In this document: piece by piece, positions 33,443 to 46,200 of the stretch | How positions within the stretch are numbered: position 1 is the first letter of the stretch | Layout: every line of letters starts with the position of its first letter | Translations under genes and position numbers: made by a program | Notes under the pieces: model-generated | Told to the model about the DNA's origin: nothing | What the model saw: the letters and a program-made list of their open reading frames with translations, nothing else | Databases searched by the model: none | Assembly: GCF_008831285.2 (NCBI RefSeq) | Contig: NC_045141.1 | Location: 1,428,001 to 1,492,000, forward strand | Origin: Nymphaea colorata | Lineage: Eukaryota > Streptophyta > Magnoliopsida > Nymphaeales > Nymphaeaceae | Direction: 5' to 3' | Length of the DNA stretch: 64,000 nucleotides

Positions 33443-36400
33443 TGTCAGCAGCACAAAACTTTATTCTAAAATGTTTTTTCAGTGAAAAAAGTGTTCACTA
33501 TGTTCTTGTCCATGATCTGAATTTGATTCTATGGAAAGCCTTGCATGCACAAAAAAATGCTGATTGATTTTTTATAAAGACTTTGGATTGACATAAGGCG
33601 TGGAGAATGAACAATGCATGAATATAGAGCAAAGAAAACACCTATTAAGAGCATAGTTTGGAACAAGCATATCAGAGACATACATAGACCAATTCAGTTT
33701 ATCTACACTAACTCGCTCAATAAAGAATTTTGCCCGATTCATGATGTATTGTTTGAATATAATGTGCATTATGCTCAATGTCGATCATGGATCTAGGTTT
33801 GACACTAGGACCTAGATCCAGGTCTTGATGTGAAGAAGATTCTAGAAGATGGATTTGGATATGATACACAAATCTGGATCATGATTTGATATTGAAATAT
33901 GAGAATTGAAGTAATGGAACTGGATCTATGAAGATAGATCACATATTTAAGATTTGGATATGAGATCTAGATATGGAAACTGGACATGAGATTTGGATAT
34001 GAAATCCCTAATTGACATCTGAAAATGATGTGAACATGGACTTAGCTCATCCTAGGTTAGGTGGGTTCAGGCTTGATCACTTGTATTGGACTTGGCCTAG
34101 TTCAATTTTGAAAGTGGGCTCAAACCTGGGCTGGGCGCAAGTTCACTAGGCTCAGGCTAGATGTTGTTTCCAAAAACCCTAGTTCAGTAAGAATTTTGAG
34201 GTGGGTTGAGCCTAGGCTCGAGCCTAGGCTCGAGCCTACTGGGTTCATGTGAACATGTATAAAATGCTACCTTAGGTTCACGGGGCTCTTAAGCAAGGTG
34301 TCACGAAAATTATGCATAATTATGGTGAATGACCAAAATACCCTTAACATTGCAATCAAAATTGATGGATCATGTGGGTGAGTTGACCACACTGAGACAT
34401 GCATAGGGTAAAAAGAAAGCATCTTGCGAAATTTGTTTGAAAATGACTTCGTTTGCCCCTTTGAAATAAAAAGAAACAAATTTTATAGATATCAAAGTAA
34501 TGCTTTCCTAAACCCTGGGCAAGGTCAAAAAGGAAACTTTTGATTTGAGCTATGTTCATTCAGTCAAAGTTAGAAATACTCTCTTGAAGAGTTATTGATC
34601 ACAACCATGTGAAGAAATCAAGAAATCGACACATGGATTGATCAGAATTCAGCTTGAAAAATTTAGCAACACTGAAACTAAGTGTCTAGAACTAGACAAA
34701 CCTTAGTGAATTTGTAAAACGGAAATTGAGCTCAAACCTGGATGATTGAATTGAAATCAAAGGCTGGAATACTTAGATTGGACGTTGAAGAATATGATTT
34801 TAGCTTAGCACGTCCTTACATGACCTAGATTGTGATAATTTTAGCTCGGACATGCTACAGTTGTTCAGAGAGTGTCACTCTAGTTTTAGGACAAAGCTCT
34901 CGAACTCAAATCTAGATTTTCAAAACTGGAAGTAACTGATGAAATACTCTATATACATTGTGTACAGCTCATGTTTAACTCGGTTCAACTTGACATGGTC
35001 TTGGTGTTCCAAAATTGACAAGTAACATGGTCTTATTGAGTTGACCTAGCTAGAGTGAACAAACTTTGAGATAACTCTAATGACTCATGAAGTTTTGTAA
35101 AGCTGAGGAATGACCTAATTGGATAAATGTTAGGCAGTTCTCGGAGATTTGGTGAAAATCCCTACTTTTCGGGTTAGGGAGATAGGATGCACATGCAAAA
35201 TGGTCATTTTTAGGGCAATAGTGACCTATGTGAACCAGGTCTAGACACTTAATGCTGATGTAAAATGTACTTTCTTGGCTCAGTGTTGCCATTTGTTCTT
35301 GGTTTTTAAAACCCATTTTAGAAATCTACTGGTGATGGATAAAATGTTCATTTGAACTCATAAAAATTTTGGATGTTCCACAAATGCCCGTCTTTTCTAC
35401 TCAGTGGGAATGTCATTGCTTTTGGCAAAGATAGAACACCAATCTTGGAATTGATCTTGAAACCGGACTTTCTAGAAGAAAATCCTTTTAAGATGTAAAA
35501 AAAAATGCCCTAGTATGAATGTTGGGGTGATGTTTGTGATTTGCTAATGGTATGCCAGAGAAATTCTTGTGAAATGCTTGTAAAATTTGATAAAAGAATC
35601 TTTTGTTTGTACTTCTTGCATCTTGTCGAGACTTGTATGATTTCATTCACTTTAAGACAAAGCCTTTTAGCCAATGTTTTGAAATTCACTAAAACAATTG
35701 TTCTTTCATTTCCCAATGATAAGTCAAGATGAATTGCTCTTTATGTCATAGGGTTTCTTAATATAAGATTTGTCACTATCCTAACTCCTTTTGTAATCGC
35801 ACTAATCTCAGATTTTTTTATCAGAGAAACTTTGACTTGGGAAACCTTGCTTTTTCAGGCAGACATTTTTTGCTTGTTTTGATTTTTTTTTTTGAATTTG
35901 GTTGTTTTTTTCTTTTTTCATTCTTGTTCTTGCTTTCTTGATTTGTTAGGATGACCTTCGATTGTAGGGAAAATACCTCACCATCACACAACTACTACAA
36001 GGCTCCATCATTTGATGTTCATGCGGCTTTGTAATGTGTAATGTCATGTCTATCGGGCTTTCTACTAATCCCTTGTAACGAGTTTTGAGACAATAGGCCC
36101 CACATCGGTTGGCCATACACACAAGTACATGTTTCAGACCTTGCAGATTGTGTGCATACAAAAAATCTTTGCTTTATGAAATATAATTGTATGGTGCAAT
36201 TAAATTAAGAGGACCATGCCAATGCCCATGAAATGCACGGTTTACATTTAATTTCCATCTATAGTTCGGACAATGCCCAAGAGAAGCCTGCTTTTCCTTA
36301 TAGGTGGGCATCTAATTGAGTGCCAAACCATGATCACAATCTTGTGCCTCAGCAAATCCTAGATCCACCACCATCCTTTTATTTATATTAGGAAAAGCCA

Positions 36401-38080
36401 AAATTTTTCATGCTTTTATATTTTGAAACAATGTTGTATATCATAAGTAGAAATTTGAACATTCAAATTATATTTAAATTTGAAGCCAGGGTTAATGAAG
36501 GTCAATTAATACATAAATCAAGCTCAATCAAAAACCAAAACCTAACTATGATGCAATGCACACCATGCAATGACAATGAAATTCATAGAAACTAAAGAAA
36601 AGAAATCTGAGTTATCTTGCGGTCGGCTCAAGAAAACGAATGCTCTCGAACTTAATCTACAACACCACCATTCCGTGGAACTCATTGAAGTATCCGCTTT
36701 GCACCAGTCTCCGTGAAGAGGCTACGGTCTTGGGCCAAGAGAAAAGGATATGAGACAAGGGGGTCTCCTTCTTTAAGGTGGGAAAATAAATCGCTCCAAA
36801 GGCCTTCAGGATCTATTGGTTGAATCTTCCCCTCAAGGTTGGGATGCAAGAGTCAAAGCTCCCAAGCCTCTATTTATAAAAAAAATCTAAGCACTAGGTC
36901 AAATATTACAAAAATGGTGAGAAATACCCCTTTAAACCCTAGGTATTACCAAGACTAACTTGTTCAGATTCCAAAATAAAAATCATGATTTTGGGTTGTT
37001 GGGATATGGATCCCAAGTTGAGGATAGAATTTGGGGTAGAATTGAAGAGAATTTTTTTTTAAATGGTGGGATTTTGTTTTCACCGTTTCTATCCTAACTC
37101 ACCCGTTTTACCTCTGTTTTTGCTTAAATTTGTAACAAAGTTCATGGAGACCAATTGGAACATATTCACGGGAATTTAAAATTTAAAAAAATGTCAAAGC
37201 TTACGTTAGAAAAATGTTAAGAAAACATGCATCTTATGCATTATAGGTGGCCGTTCTTTTACTGATGATTGCCAGATTGTCCGACTTTATGACCATACTG
37301 CACTTGTTATGTGCCTCAGTTTCCGTCAGTTTTTTACTCTCCACAATCCGTTCGTTAGTGGTAGTCACTGACTGCACTTCCCTTAGTGGCTGTTATTTTG
37401 CTTCTCACACAAGCTGGTTTTCAAGCAGTCACGGCCCCAGTGGCCATTACTATTATTTCAAGCTGCATCTCAGCGTCTTCTATGGGATTCCTCATAACAG
37501 TATCTTTTCCCATCATTCCTTGCAAAGTGTCATGCACTAACGATGAACTCTTTGCTAATCATCACCTTCTTTCATGAAGAGTGAGTTGCGTGCGCCACTG
37601 GGTGCACACATGACATAAACGCGAAAAAGACAAAAAAGGTGGGAGGTGGGGTTGTCTGGAAATTATTTAAAAAAAATGTCCTTTTTAATCTTTTAATTCT
37701 GGTTTTTTTTTTTACTTTACAAAAGTTTTATTTTTCTATTAAGTAGGGGTATTTTGGTCATTAAGCATACTAACGCACAAAAAAGTCGTGCAGTAATAGC
37801 CAGCGCATATAACCAGCTCCCTCTTTCATTTGAGCGGTGGGCAATCTTTGTTGTTCAGCCTTAACAAAACCATATCATATCAGCCGGGTGAGGTTACCAA
37901 TAAAAAAAAATGCTAAGATACCAGCAACCTACGTAGGCACATTCTAGGGAGGCGAAAGGCTCGTTGCTTCAACATAACTTTCCTTTCCCTCTATCCTTTC
38001 CACCTGTTTTCGTCCATCCAAACATAGCCTTAAAAGCTTCTTGCGTTGAGTGCCTATTACCTGTCTCCATTTTCCATCCA
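33443..38080. other. No gene recognised; possible minus-strand LTR promoter at 36870
   Basis: No coding motif was found. From 33800 to 34250 degenerate repeats of GATCTGGATATGA and GCCTAGGCTCGAG occur (AGGCTCGAGCCT is tandem near 34215). At 36869-36884 the minus strand reads TTTATAAATAGAGG, a canonical TATA box. The sequence leftward of it resembles the R/U5 part of a plant LTR, and a non-autonomous retroelement is possible. No second LTR was found. Confidence 0.35.
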
Positions 38081-38220
38081 CACTAAGACCTTACCAAGCC
38101 GGAAAGGCTATCAGTGCTCTCTCTATTATCTAACCTCATACACTCAAAGCCTGTTTGGATAAAGAGAAAAGAAAGGAAAGGGCAATCCTTGGTTTCGTTG
38201 ACGTGAGCAACTGAATTGAT

Positions 38221-38240
38221 CTGAACTGAACTGAACTGAA
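38221..38240. repeat. (CTGAA)4 pentanucleotide repeat
   Basis: Four perfect CTGAA units with a partial fifth, about 0.4 kb upstream of the probable PP2A-A first exon. Confidence 0.9.
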
Positions 38241-38529
38241 CTGACTGAGGCGCAGGAAGATGAAAGGGGCGGTTGGGTTCGTGGACGAGTGACTCAAAAA
38301 TCGGTGAGATGAAATACCACTTCGCTGAGGGGAGGGTCAAATGGGTCCAACAAAAGCACAAAAGGGAGGTCCAACGAGATCTGGTTCATTGGTTGGGTCG
38401 TGGCAGGCACCCAACGTGTTATATCCGTCGCTCGGCATGCACGAAGGCCCATCTACCATCGAACCAGTGCCCCAAGACAAATTCAGAAAATAGCTAAGAA
38501 GTTGAAAATGGCAAAACCATAAAGAGCGT

Positions 38530-38779
38530 CGTAAACTTCTCTCGCTTCTCCTTTTATTTTCTCGAGAACTCTTTTCTCGAGAGCTCGGGGAGGGAGGGGG
38601 TGGAGTTCTTCTGTCGCTTTTTCCTTGCCCTCCCCTTTTCTCCATGTCAATCTGTCGGACAAAGCCCTCTACTTTCTATCCGGAACCCTAATTCACTAGA
38701 GCCCCCTTCGGTTGGGTTGCCACGAAGCCCTGCTCGTTCTCGTATCAGTTCCGTTCGTCGTCTTCGCGATTCTGGGGAG
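38530..38779 (+). promoter_or_regulatory. PP2AA: PP2A-A core promoter and untranslated first exon
   Basis: A pyrimidine-rich block (TTCTCTCGCTTCTCC near 38536, then CTTTTTCCTTGCCCTCCCC near 38617) resembles the Y-patch of TATA-less plant promoters; no TATA box is seen. GC content rises to about 38779, where GGGGAG|GTATGC is a good splice donor. Intron 1 would run 38780-39713, ending TGCTGCTAG. The transcription start is not determined. A non-coding first exon followed by a start codon soon after the acceptor fits the downstream coding exon, whose 18-base leader has no upstream ATG. Confidence 0.5.
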
Positions 38780-39713
38780 GTATGCCTTCTATTCGATCGT
38801 CATCTCTTTCTCTCCCTCTCTGTTTCTGGTGTTTAGGCTTCCTGGTGTTTTGACTAAGCGGAAAATGATCAATTCTGGAATTTGGCTGGTCTCTGTGGGT
38901 AATTTGATGTGGAATCGTCTACGCATCGGGGTGATCTATGTTTTTGTTTGATCCATTTTGGCAAATGTTAAGTAGTTTGTCTTCCTCGTCGTTTAAGGTT
39001 TCTTCACGGGACAGCGCTCTACAGGTTGCTTGTTGTTTAGAATTCCCTTCTTCTCCCTGCTTCCTTTCCTTTTTGATGCTTCTTCTGGAGATTGGACTTA
39101 TACTAACGTTTGTGTGCTACACTGCTTAATGCTGGAGTATTTTTAGTGCTTGACCTGGGTGCGGTTTGTTTTCTATATGCATTCTGGATATTGTAATATT
39201 TATATATGATCAACCAGGTGGGCCGAGGGAATTTGTCCTAGGGAAGTGGTTGATATGCTTGCTTTATTTGGCGAGTGCCCCTTGTCCAGATGTTGTACGC
39301 TAGAAGTTGCCCAAACGAATAATGCGTCGTTGAAATGCCAATGTTATATGCTTTGCTTTGATATCTGTTACTGTATCATGATCTTGATTAGCACAAAAAA
39401 ACCCTCCATGCTGTCAAACGCTTACTTAGCAAGTTCGCTTATTGGAGTTGGACCGATAGATGGATTTGACGATCTTGGTTTTCTTTTTCTGGTTGCATAA
39501 AATGTGCAATTCTTTCTTTAACATAGATTAGGGCATTGAAATATCATTTCTGCTTCTTATGAATCTGGTGCTTAATTCAAAGAGTGGCAGAAGATAACAA
39601 TTGAATGTTTTTTTTATTTTTTATTTTTATGCCGCCCAGGGACATTCTTGTCAGTGGTTACTCATTGTTTCCTGGTGATTTGAAGAAAATATGTTGTTTG
39701 TTTCTGCTGCTAG

Positions 39714-40124
39714 GTAATTTGCGAGTATATCATGGCTATGATAGACGAGCCTCTTTATCCAATAGCCATATTGATAGATGAGTTAAAAAATGAGGATATT
39801 CAGTTGCGTTTAAACTCCATCAGAAGGTTGTCTACGATTGCACGAGCTCTAGGTGAGGAAAGAACTAGGAAGGAGTTGCTTCCTTTCCTGAGTGAGAACA
39901 ATGACGATGATGATGAGGTGCTTCTTGCAATGGCGGAAGAGTTGGGGGTGTTTATTCCTTATGTGGGTGGTGTAGAATATGCTCATATTCTGCTCCCACC
40001 TTTGGAAACTCTGTGTACTGTTGAGGAAACATGTGTCCGAGACAAGGCTGTGGAGTCATTATGTCGAATTGGTTCTCAGATGAGGGAAAGTGATCTGGTC
40101 GATTGGTTTATTCCAATGGTGAAG
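39714..40124 (+). CDS. PP2AA: PP2A-A exon 2 (first coding exon), residues 1-131
   Basis: The acceptor is TGCTGCTAG|GTAATTTGCG at 39713/39714 and the ATG is at 39732. The exon holds HEAT repeats 1-3, with [20 protein letters not shown] and [19 protein letters not shown]. It ends MVK and is followed by the donor GTAGTA at 40125, phase 0. Confidence 0.95.
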
Positions 40125-43100
40125 GTAGTATTTCGTTATACTTGCTTTTGGGCTTCCTAAAGTTGATATATCTGTTTCAGTTAGTCAGTTGTTAACTTAT
40201 TTTCAGTGATCCTTTTATATAGTGCGTGAATGTTATTTCTTTTGCATAAACATATACTGGATAAAAATCTTGTTTGCATGTTTTCTTGTTTCTGTTTGGT
40301 TGTATTTGATTCTATTTGATAAGTACTTGAAAAATGGTTCATATTTCAGCAAAACAGTTTGATTTATTATCAGTTAGTAATGCTCCATGATATATAAATT
40401 GCCTTTAGCAGACATTAACAGTTTAACATGGACTATTCCTTCCTGAATGGAATTTGAAATGTCATAGTAGTTTTTGTAGATCAGTTAACTCAAACCAGCA
40501 GATCTATGTAAATTTAAAAGTAAAATGCTTTCTTTATGTACCAAGTTGTTCATAATAGGTGGTTAGTTCTAAAGTTTCTTCATTACATCCAAAGAATTTG
40601 TGAAGAAGTGGGAAATAAGGCCAGGAGCTTGTTTAGATTGGTTAGTAATTTTTCCCATTTTGGCATAGGATAAATTACCGAGGTTTATGCTCACAAACTA
40701 GTTACTACAGAAATAATCCAAAAATTCATTTAGATACCCACCCTCTTTATGGAAAAATGACTTGGTACCCTCTTTTGGATCTTTTGAGAATGGTAGACCA
40801 TAGTTACAAACAGGGGCGGAGCCAGGATTTTTCTTAGGGGCGGGCCGACAGTCCAACCTCTAGATCTGGGTAGGGCCAAATTGAATTCAACTCTAAAAAA
40901 TACATTGCGTACTTAAAAAATTATATTTTTTTTAATGTAAAATATTTTTTTTTCATTTGCCAGGGTGGGGCCATGGCCTAGGTGGGGCCCCTCTTCCCTC
41001 CGCCCCTGGTTACAAATAACGTTTCGGAGTTTTAAACCGTGAGGTTTTTCTCAGGTATAATACGGCGAGTTTGAAAAAAAGGGGGAAAATAATTGCAGAA
41101 AGCAATTTGCAATTGATAATGCTGCCTCATTTTCTTAGGAAATAATTGCAGAAGCAATTTGCAATTGTTTTCTATAGCAAATTCTAAGTTTTGTTGTTTT
41201 ACTAAATTTCTGAAAAATTCCAAGATTTGATCGTGAAGTTTACGCTTCACTTCGTCTCTCTTCGCGCTTCACCGGCTTGGTGGTTTGCTTTGCCTCATCG
41301 CATTTAAGAGCATTGTTGCTCATTGTCCTATTTAACTAAGCTTGGCAATAACAAGATGTTGAAATATTATACAATAGATCTAAGAAAATCTAAGTGGAGA
41401 GTAATTTGGATAGGAAGGTGGATAGGATGTACTAAATGTATGAGTCACATGATAATGTAAATGTGCTGTACGTGTTATGATTTTCTTTTTGTGTATTTGT
41501 TTCAAATGGGGTAGCAATTTACTTTTTCTTAGAAAAAAATTAGAAAAACATGCCCAACTGTTGGGCAATTAACAAATGGCCACCCAACTTTTCATGCATA
41601 ACAAATAGGTACTGAAGTTTTTCCTGTAACTTTTAAATCACCACTTCCAAATAAAAAACATAAAATTAGGGAGCTAACATACAAAATTACCTCTCTTGAA
41701 GAAAAATATCTAAAAAAATAGAAAAATAGGTTTGACCCTCATTGTCTAGTGAGCAGTTACCTCATTGGTTGGCAAAGGTTGATGATGACTTTTGTTGAAC
41801 AGCGATAGGCTGATCTACCTAAACCACCTCTCTAATTTCATGTTTTTCATTTGGAGGCAGTGATTTGAGATTATGGGAAAACTTGAGCACCTTTTGTTGG
41901 GCATGAAAAGTTGGGTGCTCGTTTGTTATTTGCCCAAATGGTGGGTGGCTTTTTATAAAATTTTCCTTTTTTTAATTTCAAATTTGGCCTTTCAGTTGAT
42001 CTACAATAGTTTGTCTTGGTTGATAAATTTTTTACTTTTAACATTTGTTCTGCAACATTCTTTTCAGAGATTAGCAGCTGGTGAGTGGTTTACTGCACGT
42101 GTTTCATCATGTGGGTTATTTCATATTGCTTACCCAAGTGCATCAGAAATGCTCAAGGCAGAGCTAAGATCTATATATAGCCAGTTGTGTCAAGATGACA
42201 TGCCCATGGTTAGAAGATCTGCTGCATCAAATTTGGGAAAATATGCTGCTACTGTTGAGTCTAGCCACTTGAAGACAGATATAATGTCAATTTTTGAGGA
42301 CCTAACACATGATGGTATGATCGGTCTTGTTACAAGCTACAAATTTTCTTTTCTTTTTTCTTGAAAAGGCAAACTGGATTAGGAGATCCGTACCAGCTAC
42401 AACGTCAGACCTTGCAGAAGTCTTCCCTAGGAAGAAGCTAATCTAGATTTATAGATCCGCACTGATCACAGTCAGTAGTGCATGAAGATTTAAGTTCCAA
42501 ACCAAGCACTTGCATTCTACTTAGTGTTGGACTGATGGAAAGATTTGCTAACAGTTATAGATTAATAGATCATGATGTGAAATGGTTTTGCAAACTACTG
42601 TAGTATTGTTGACACTTTCTTAATGTCTTTGTTGGGAATAGGGCTTAAGAATCCTTTTTGAATGAGGCAGTATTCTTCTCAAAATTGTCTTAGTCTATTT
42701 ATGTTTTTTTTTATGAGATTATGTAGGAACTATGAAAGGAACATTGTCTTAATGATGTGATGATATCAATTTTGTTTCTTGGAATTAAAAATATATAATT
42801 ATTGCCGTACCGCCGTTCCAAGTTTGGCAAAAACACCGTACCCATACTCGCTTCCCCGTACCTATGTGACATAGATTTTTCATGGTACGATCTTCATTTA
42901 CGACAACATATATGTACTGTCCTTGAAGGTTTTAAAAGCCACTGACTTTGGACTTGACTTGGAGTAAATTGACTTGTCAATTGTCGGGCCGACTCAGTCA
43001 CTTGGCCTGGTTTTGATTACTTTTTTTTTTCTTTTTGGAATAAAGTATATTTTTATATGGTATAAAATAGTGTTTTTGATTCATGATCAGACTGATATAT

Positions 43101-43194
43101 TGCACATAACATGAATAATAATGAATATGCATATACAAATAGAAATTTTAGTAATGTATTTACTAATTATGTAATATATATCTATATATGTGTA

Positions 43195-43240
<46 letters not shown>

Positions 43241-46200
43241 CATCTATATATCTATAGGTTCTATACCTGTCAATGTCACAGATATTGTGAGATTTTTGAA
43301 AATGCCATGACATTCACGAGAAAAAGTAAGATGAAAATATTTTCCCGAAAGCCAAAAAATACATAAGAAAAACCTTGCTGATATTTTCCTGAAAGCGATT
43401 TGATAAAACCATTGTCACAAATATCGTTCTTGGGTTTTTAATGGCTAAGTTGTATTTTTCGGGAAAATCTCGGGAGAAACTTGGGAAATTTAAAAAAAAA
43501 TAAAAAATTAGGTTCAAATGAAATAAATGAGAAACTAACAGATAAACATAAATAAAACTATATAACAGTGATAAAAGGAATGTTTTAGTGATAATAAAAA
43601 TGATGAAAATAATTTAGTTTAGGTTTATATTTGAATCCATGATAATATCAATGCTAAAAAATAGAAAAATGAAAAAATCACGAAAAATAAATATTTTTTC
43701 CCGATTTTTTCTTTTTCTTTTTTTTTCCCTTTTTCTTATTTTTGGCGTTAATATCGCGATATTTTCGTATGATCTACAAGCATACTTATATAACATGAAA
43801 ACCTAGATCATATCCATAAATAACTCGGTTAACCCACCTTTTGACTTTCCCAAAACTTGGATGACTCAGCCTGGTTATCCCATGACTTGGCTGATTCTTG
43901 ACAAATTCCTTGCTTTTCCTTTTTTTGGTTGAGGACTGAATTACCGAGTCAACTAGGGTGACTCCACTGTGTTTTTACTTTTTAAACGTTCCTATCCTTC
44001 ATGCAGGAAAAAGTGTAGCCTTACTCTCCCATTTGCTTTAACCACATCCATGACATAAGCATTAGATTTTCTTAGACCAGAAAACAGTTAGGAAATAAAG
44101 GAATATTTGTGCTACATCCTCTCAGCAATCACCTTGCATACATATGTAAGTTATTTCATGTGTTCAGGCTGGCGAAGCCTGGGTCAAGGACGTCTGATTG
44201 GATCACTATCTGCTTGAGGAGTCAAGTGTATATCTTTCTTGTTCATGTTATATTCATTGAGCTACTATATAATGACATTGAGGTTCCATTTTCTTTATTT
44301 GATTTTATTAATAGATTCCATTCATGTGTAAAAACTTCCCTGTGGTTGAACTTCACATGCCAGGAAATCTGTTGACGCTAGATGACAATTTATTCCTTGC
44401 CTAGCCTGTCAGGATCTCAGTTACTTCTCTCTCTCTTTTTCACATGCTCATACTTTTTCAAACCTTAGGTTTTTTCTCCTTGGATCGTGCAAACCATGTG
44501 TATCTTCAAATTCTAGATGTTGGCAGTTGGTTAGCCAATGCTGGAAGTATGTTTTCTGGCCATCCGAGTATGCAGGTTGTTTTATATGTTCAAGGCTTCA
44601 AGCTCAAGAAGCCTGAGTCAGAACCATCTCACGGGGCCACTGTGTTCTGCTTCATAAGTGTGGTTGTTCCTCACTCATGTTATTTTCGTAGGGCTAATTT
44701 ATTATGATGCCCAATTTTGCAGCATTTTCTGGTTGATATTATGAATAGTTTCAAATTTCGATAAAAATGGATTCCTTCCATTCATGGACAAAGTTGTTTT
44801 GATAAGTTTCTTAGCAGAGGTCTATTAAGATTCGATGGCGATTTATCCCATTGCCTAGCCTGTTAGGATCCTAGTAATACCATACTGCTCTCTTTCTCTG
44901 TCCCTCACATGTTCACAGTCCATGTGTCCTGAAATTTATTGCTCAACAGATATTGATTATTCAATGCTGGAAATGGCTACTTGAATTTTTTTGCCTTTAT
45001 TTTGATCTTGAATGTTGTCATGAGCTGATCTGAAATTGTCATGTTTGCTAGGAGACTTGGATGAACAATTTTACTGAGTCATTTGCGCAAAATACCACAA
45101 ACGTAGTGTTTCAAATTATCTACTTTGTACTTGTTCTCTCTGTGTGCTGTTATTGGAATCTCAACCGTGTAAGGCATTCTCTTGTCTCATGGAATCATTT
45201 CCATTGTACATGGTATTTCAGATCAAGATTCTGTTCGCTTATTGGCTGTTGAGGGATGTGCGGCACTAGGAAAGTTGTTAGAGCCTCAAGATTGTGTAGC
45301 TCATATACTTCCTGTAATTGTTAATTTTTCCCAGGTATGTGGAGAGGAAAACATGCTTATGTGATTTATTCTATTACCTTTTTTCCTTTTGCAGTGTTTT
45401 GGTTTTTCAATTAATGCTGTATGAAAATCTGAAAAATGGAAAGTTTTTTTCAATGAACATGTTTCTTATTTAAAAAATACCGTGTTAAGTTCTGAAAATT
45501 GGAAGTTGGACACAAGTTGGTTAACCCTTAAAAGGTACTAGCTTGGTCTGGTTGGTCTAAGGCATCGTATGTATGTGTCTGCGCGTGTGGGTGGTTTTTT
45601 CTCACTGGATTTGTCGAACTGTTATAACTTGCAACCAAGAGAAAAGAGGAAACGTACCTTCAGTGGTTGATGCGTTGCCGGTGCCATGATGTCGGTGGCT
45701 GGACCCCACCAGAGGCTGATTTTAGCCAGAGCTGCCTTGGAGACTCCCTACGGTGGAAAAGGTTGAAAGGGAGCAAGTGAAGAGAGAGAAACACAGAGCA
45801 AAAATGGAGAACTTGTGTGATGCTAAAGTTTTTATGCCCATGATAGAAACTTTCGAAATGCCCTGCAGTTTCTCCATTATCTTCAGAAATGCTGTTATAA
45901 TCTAAAAATTTTTACCCTCCCTCACTTTTCAGCAAAGTAATTACAGAAGGCACTTACGATCCATGTTTTGGAAATTTCAATAACTTTCTATATTTGTAAA
46001 TTCTAAGAAAAAGGGTTTTAAAGTCTGTAAAGTACTTTTTGCCTCCTTACTTTTACAAATTTTGAAAAGAAGGCAATTGGACCAGTTTTTAGCAAAATTT
46101 AGATTTTCACTCTCTTTTATTTTCTAACCGCATTTTCTGGACCTGATCTGCTTCATGTTTTACCTAATGATTTTGGTGTTTTCCCTAATTTTTAGGATTT

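Noticed and set aside
42926-43985. Possible larger element bounded by GTTTTAAAA and TTTTTAAACG with GAGTCAACT-type words
   Set aside because: The end similarity is short, no target duplication was found and the GAGTCA words are scattered. Kept only as a note.
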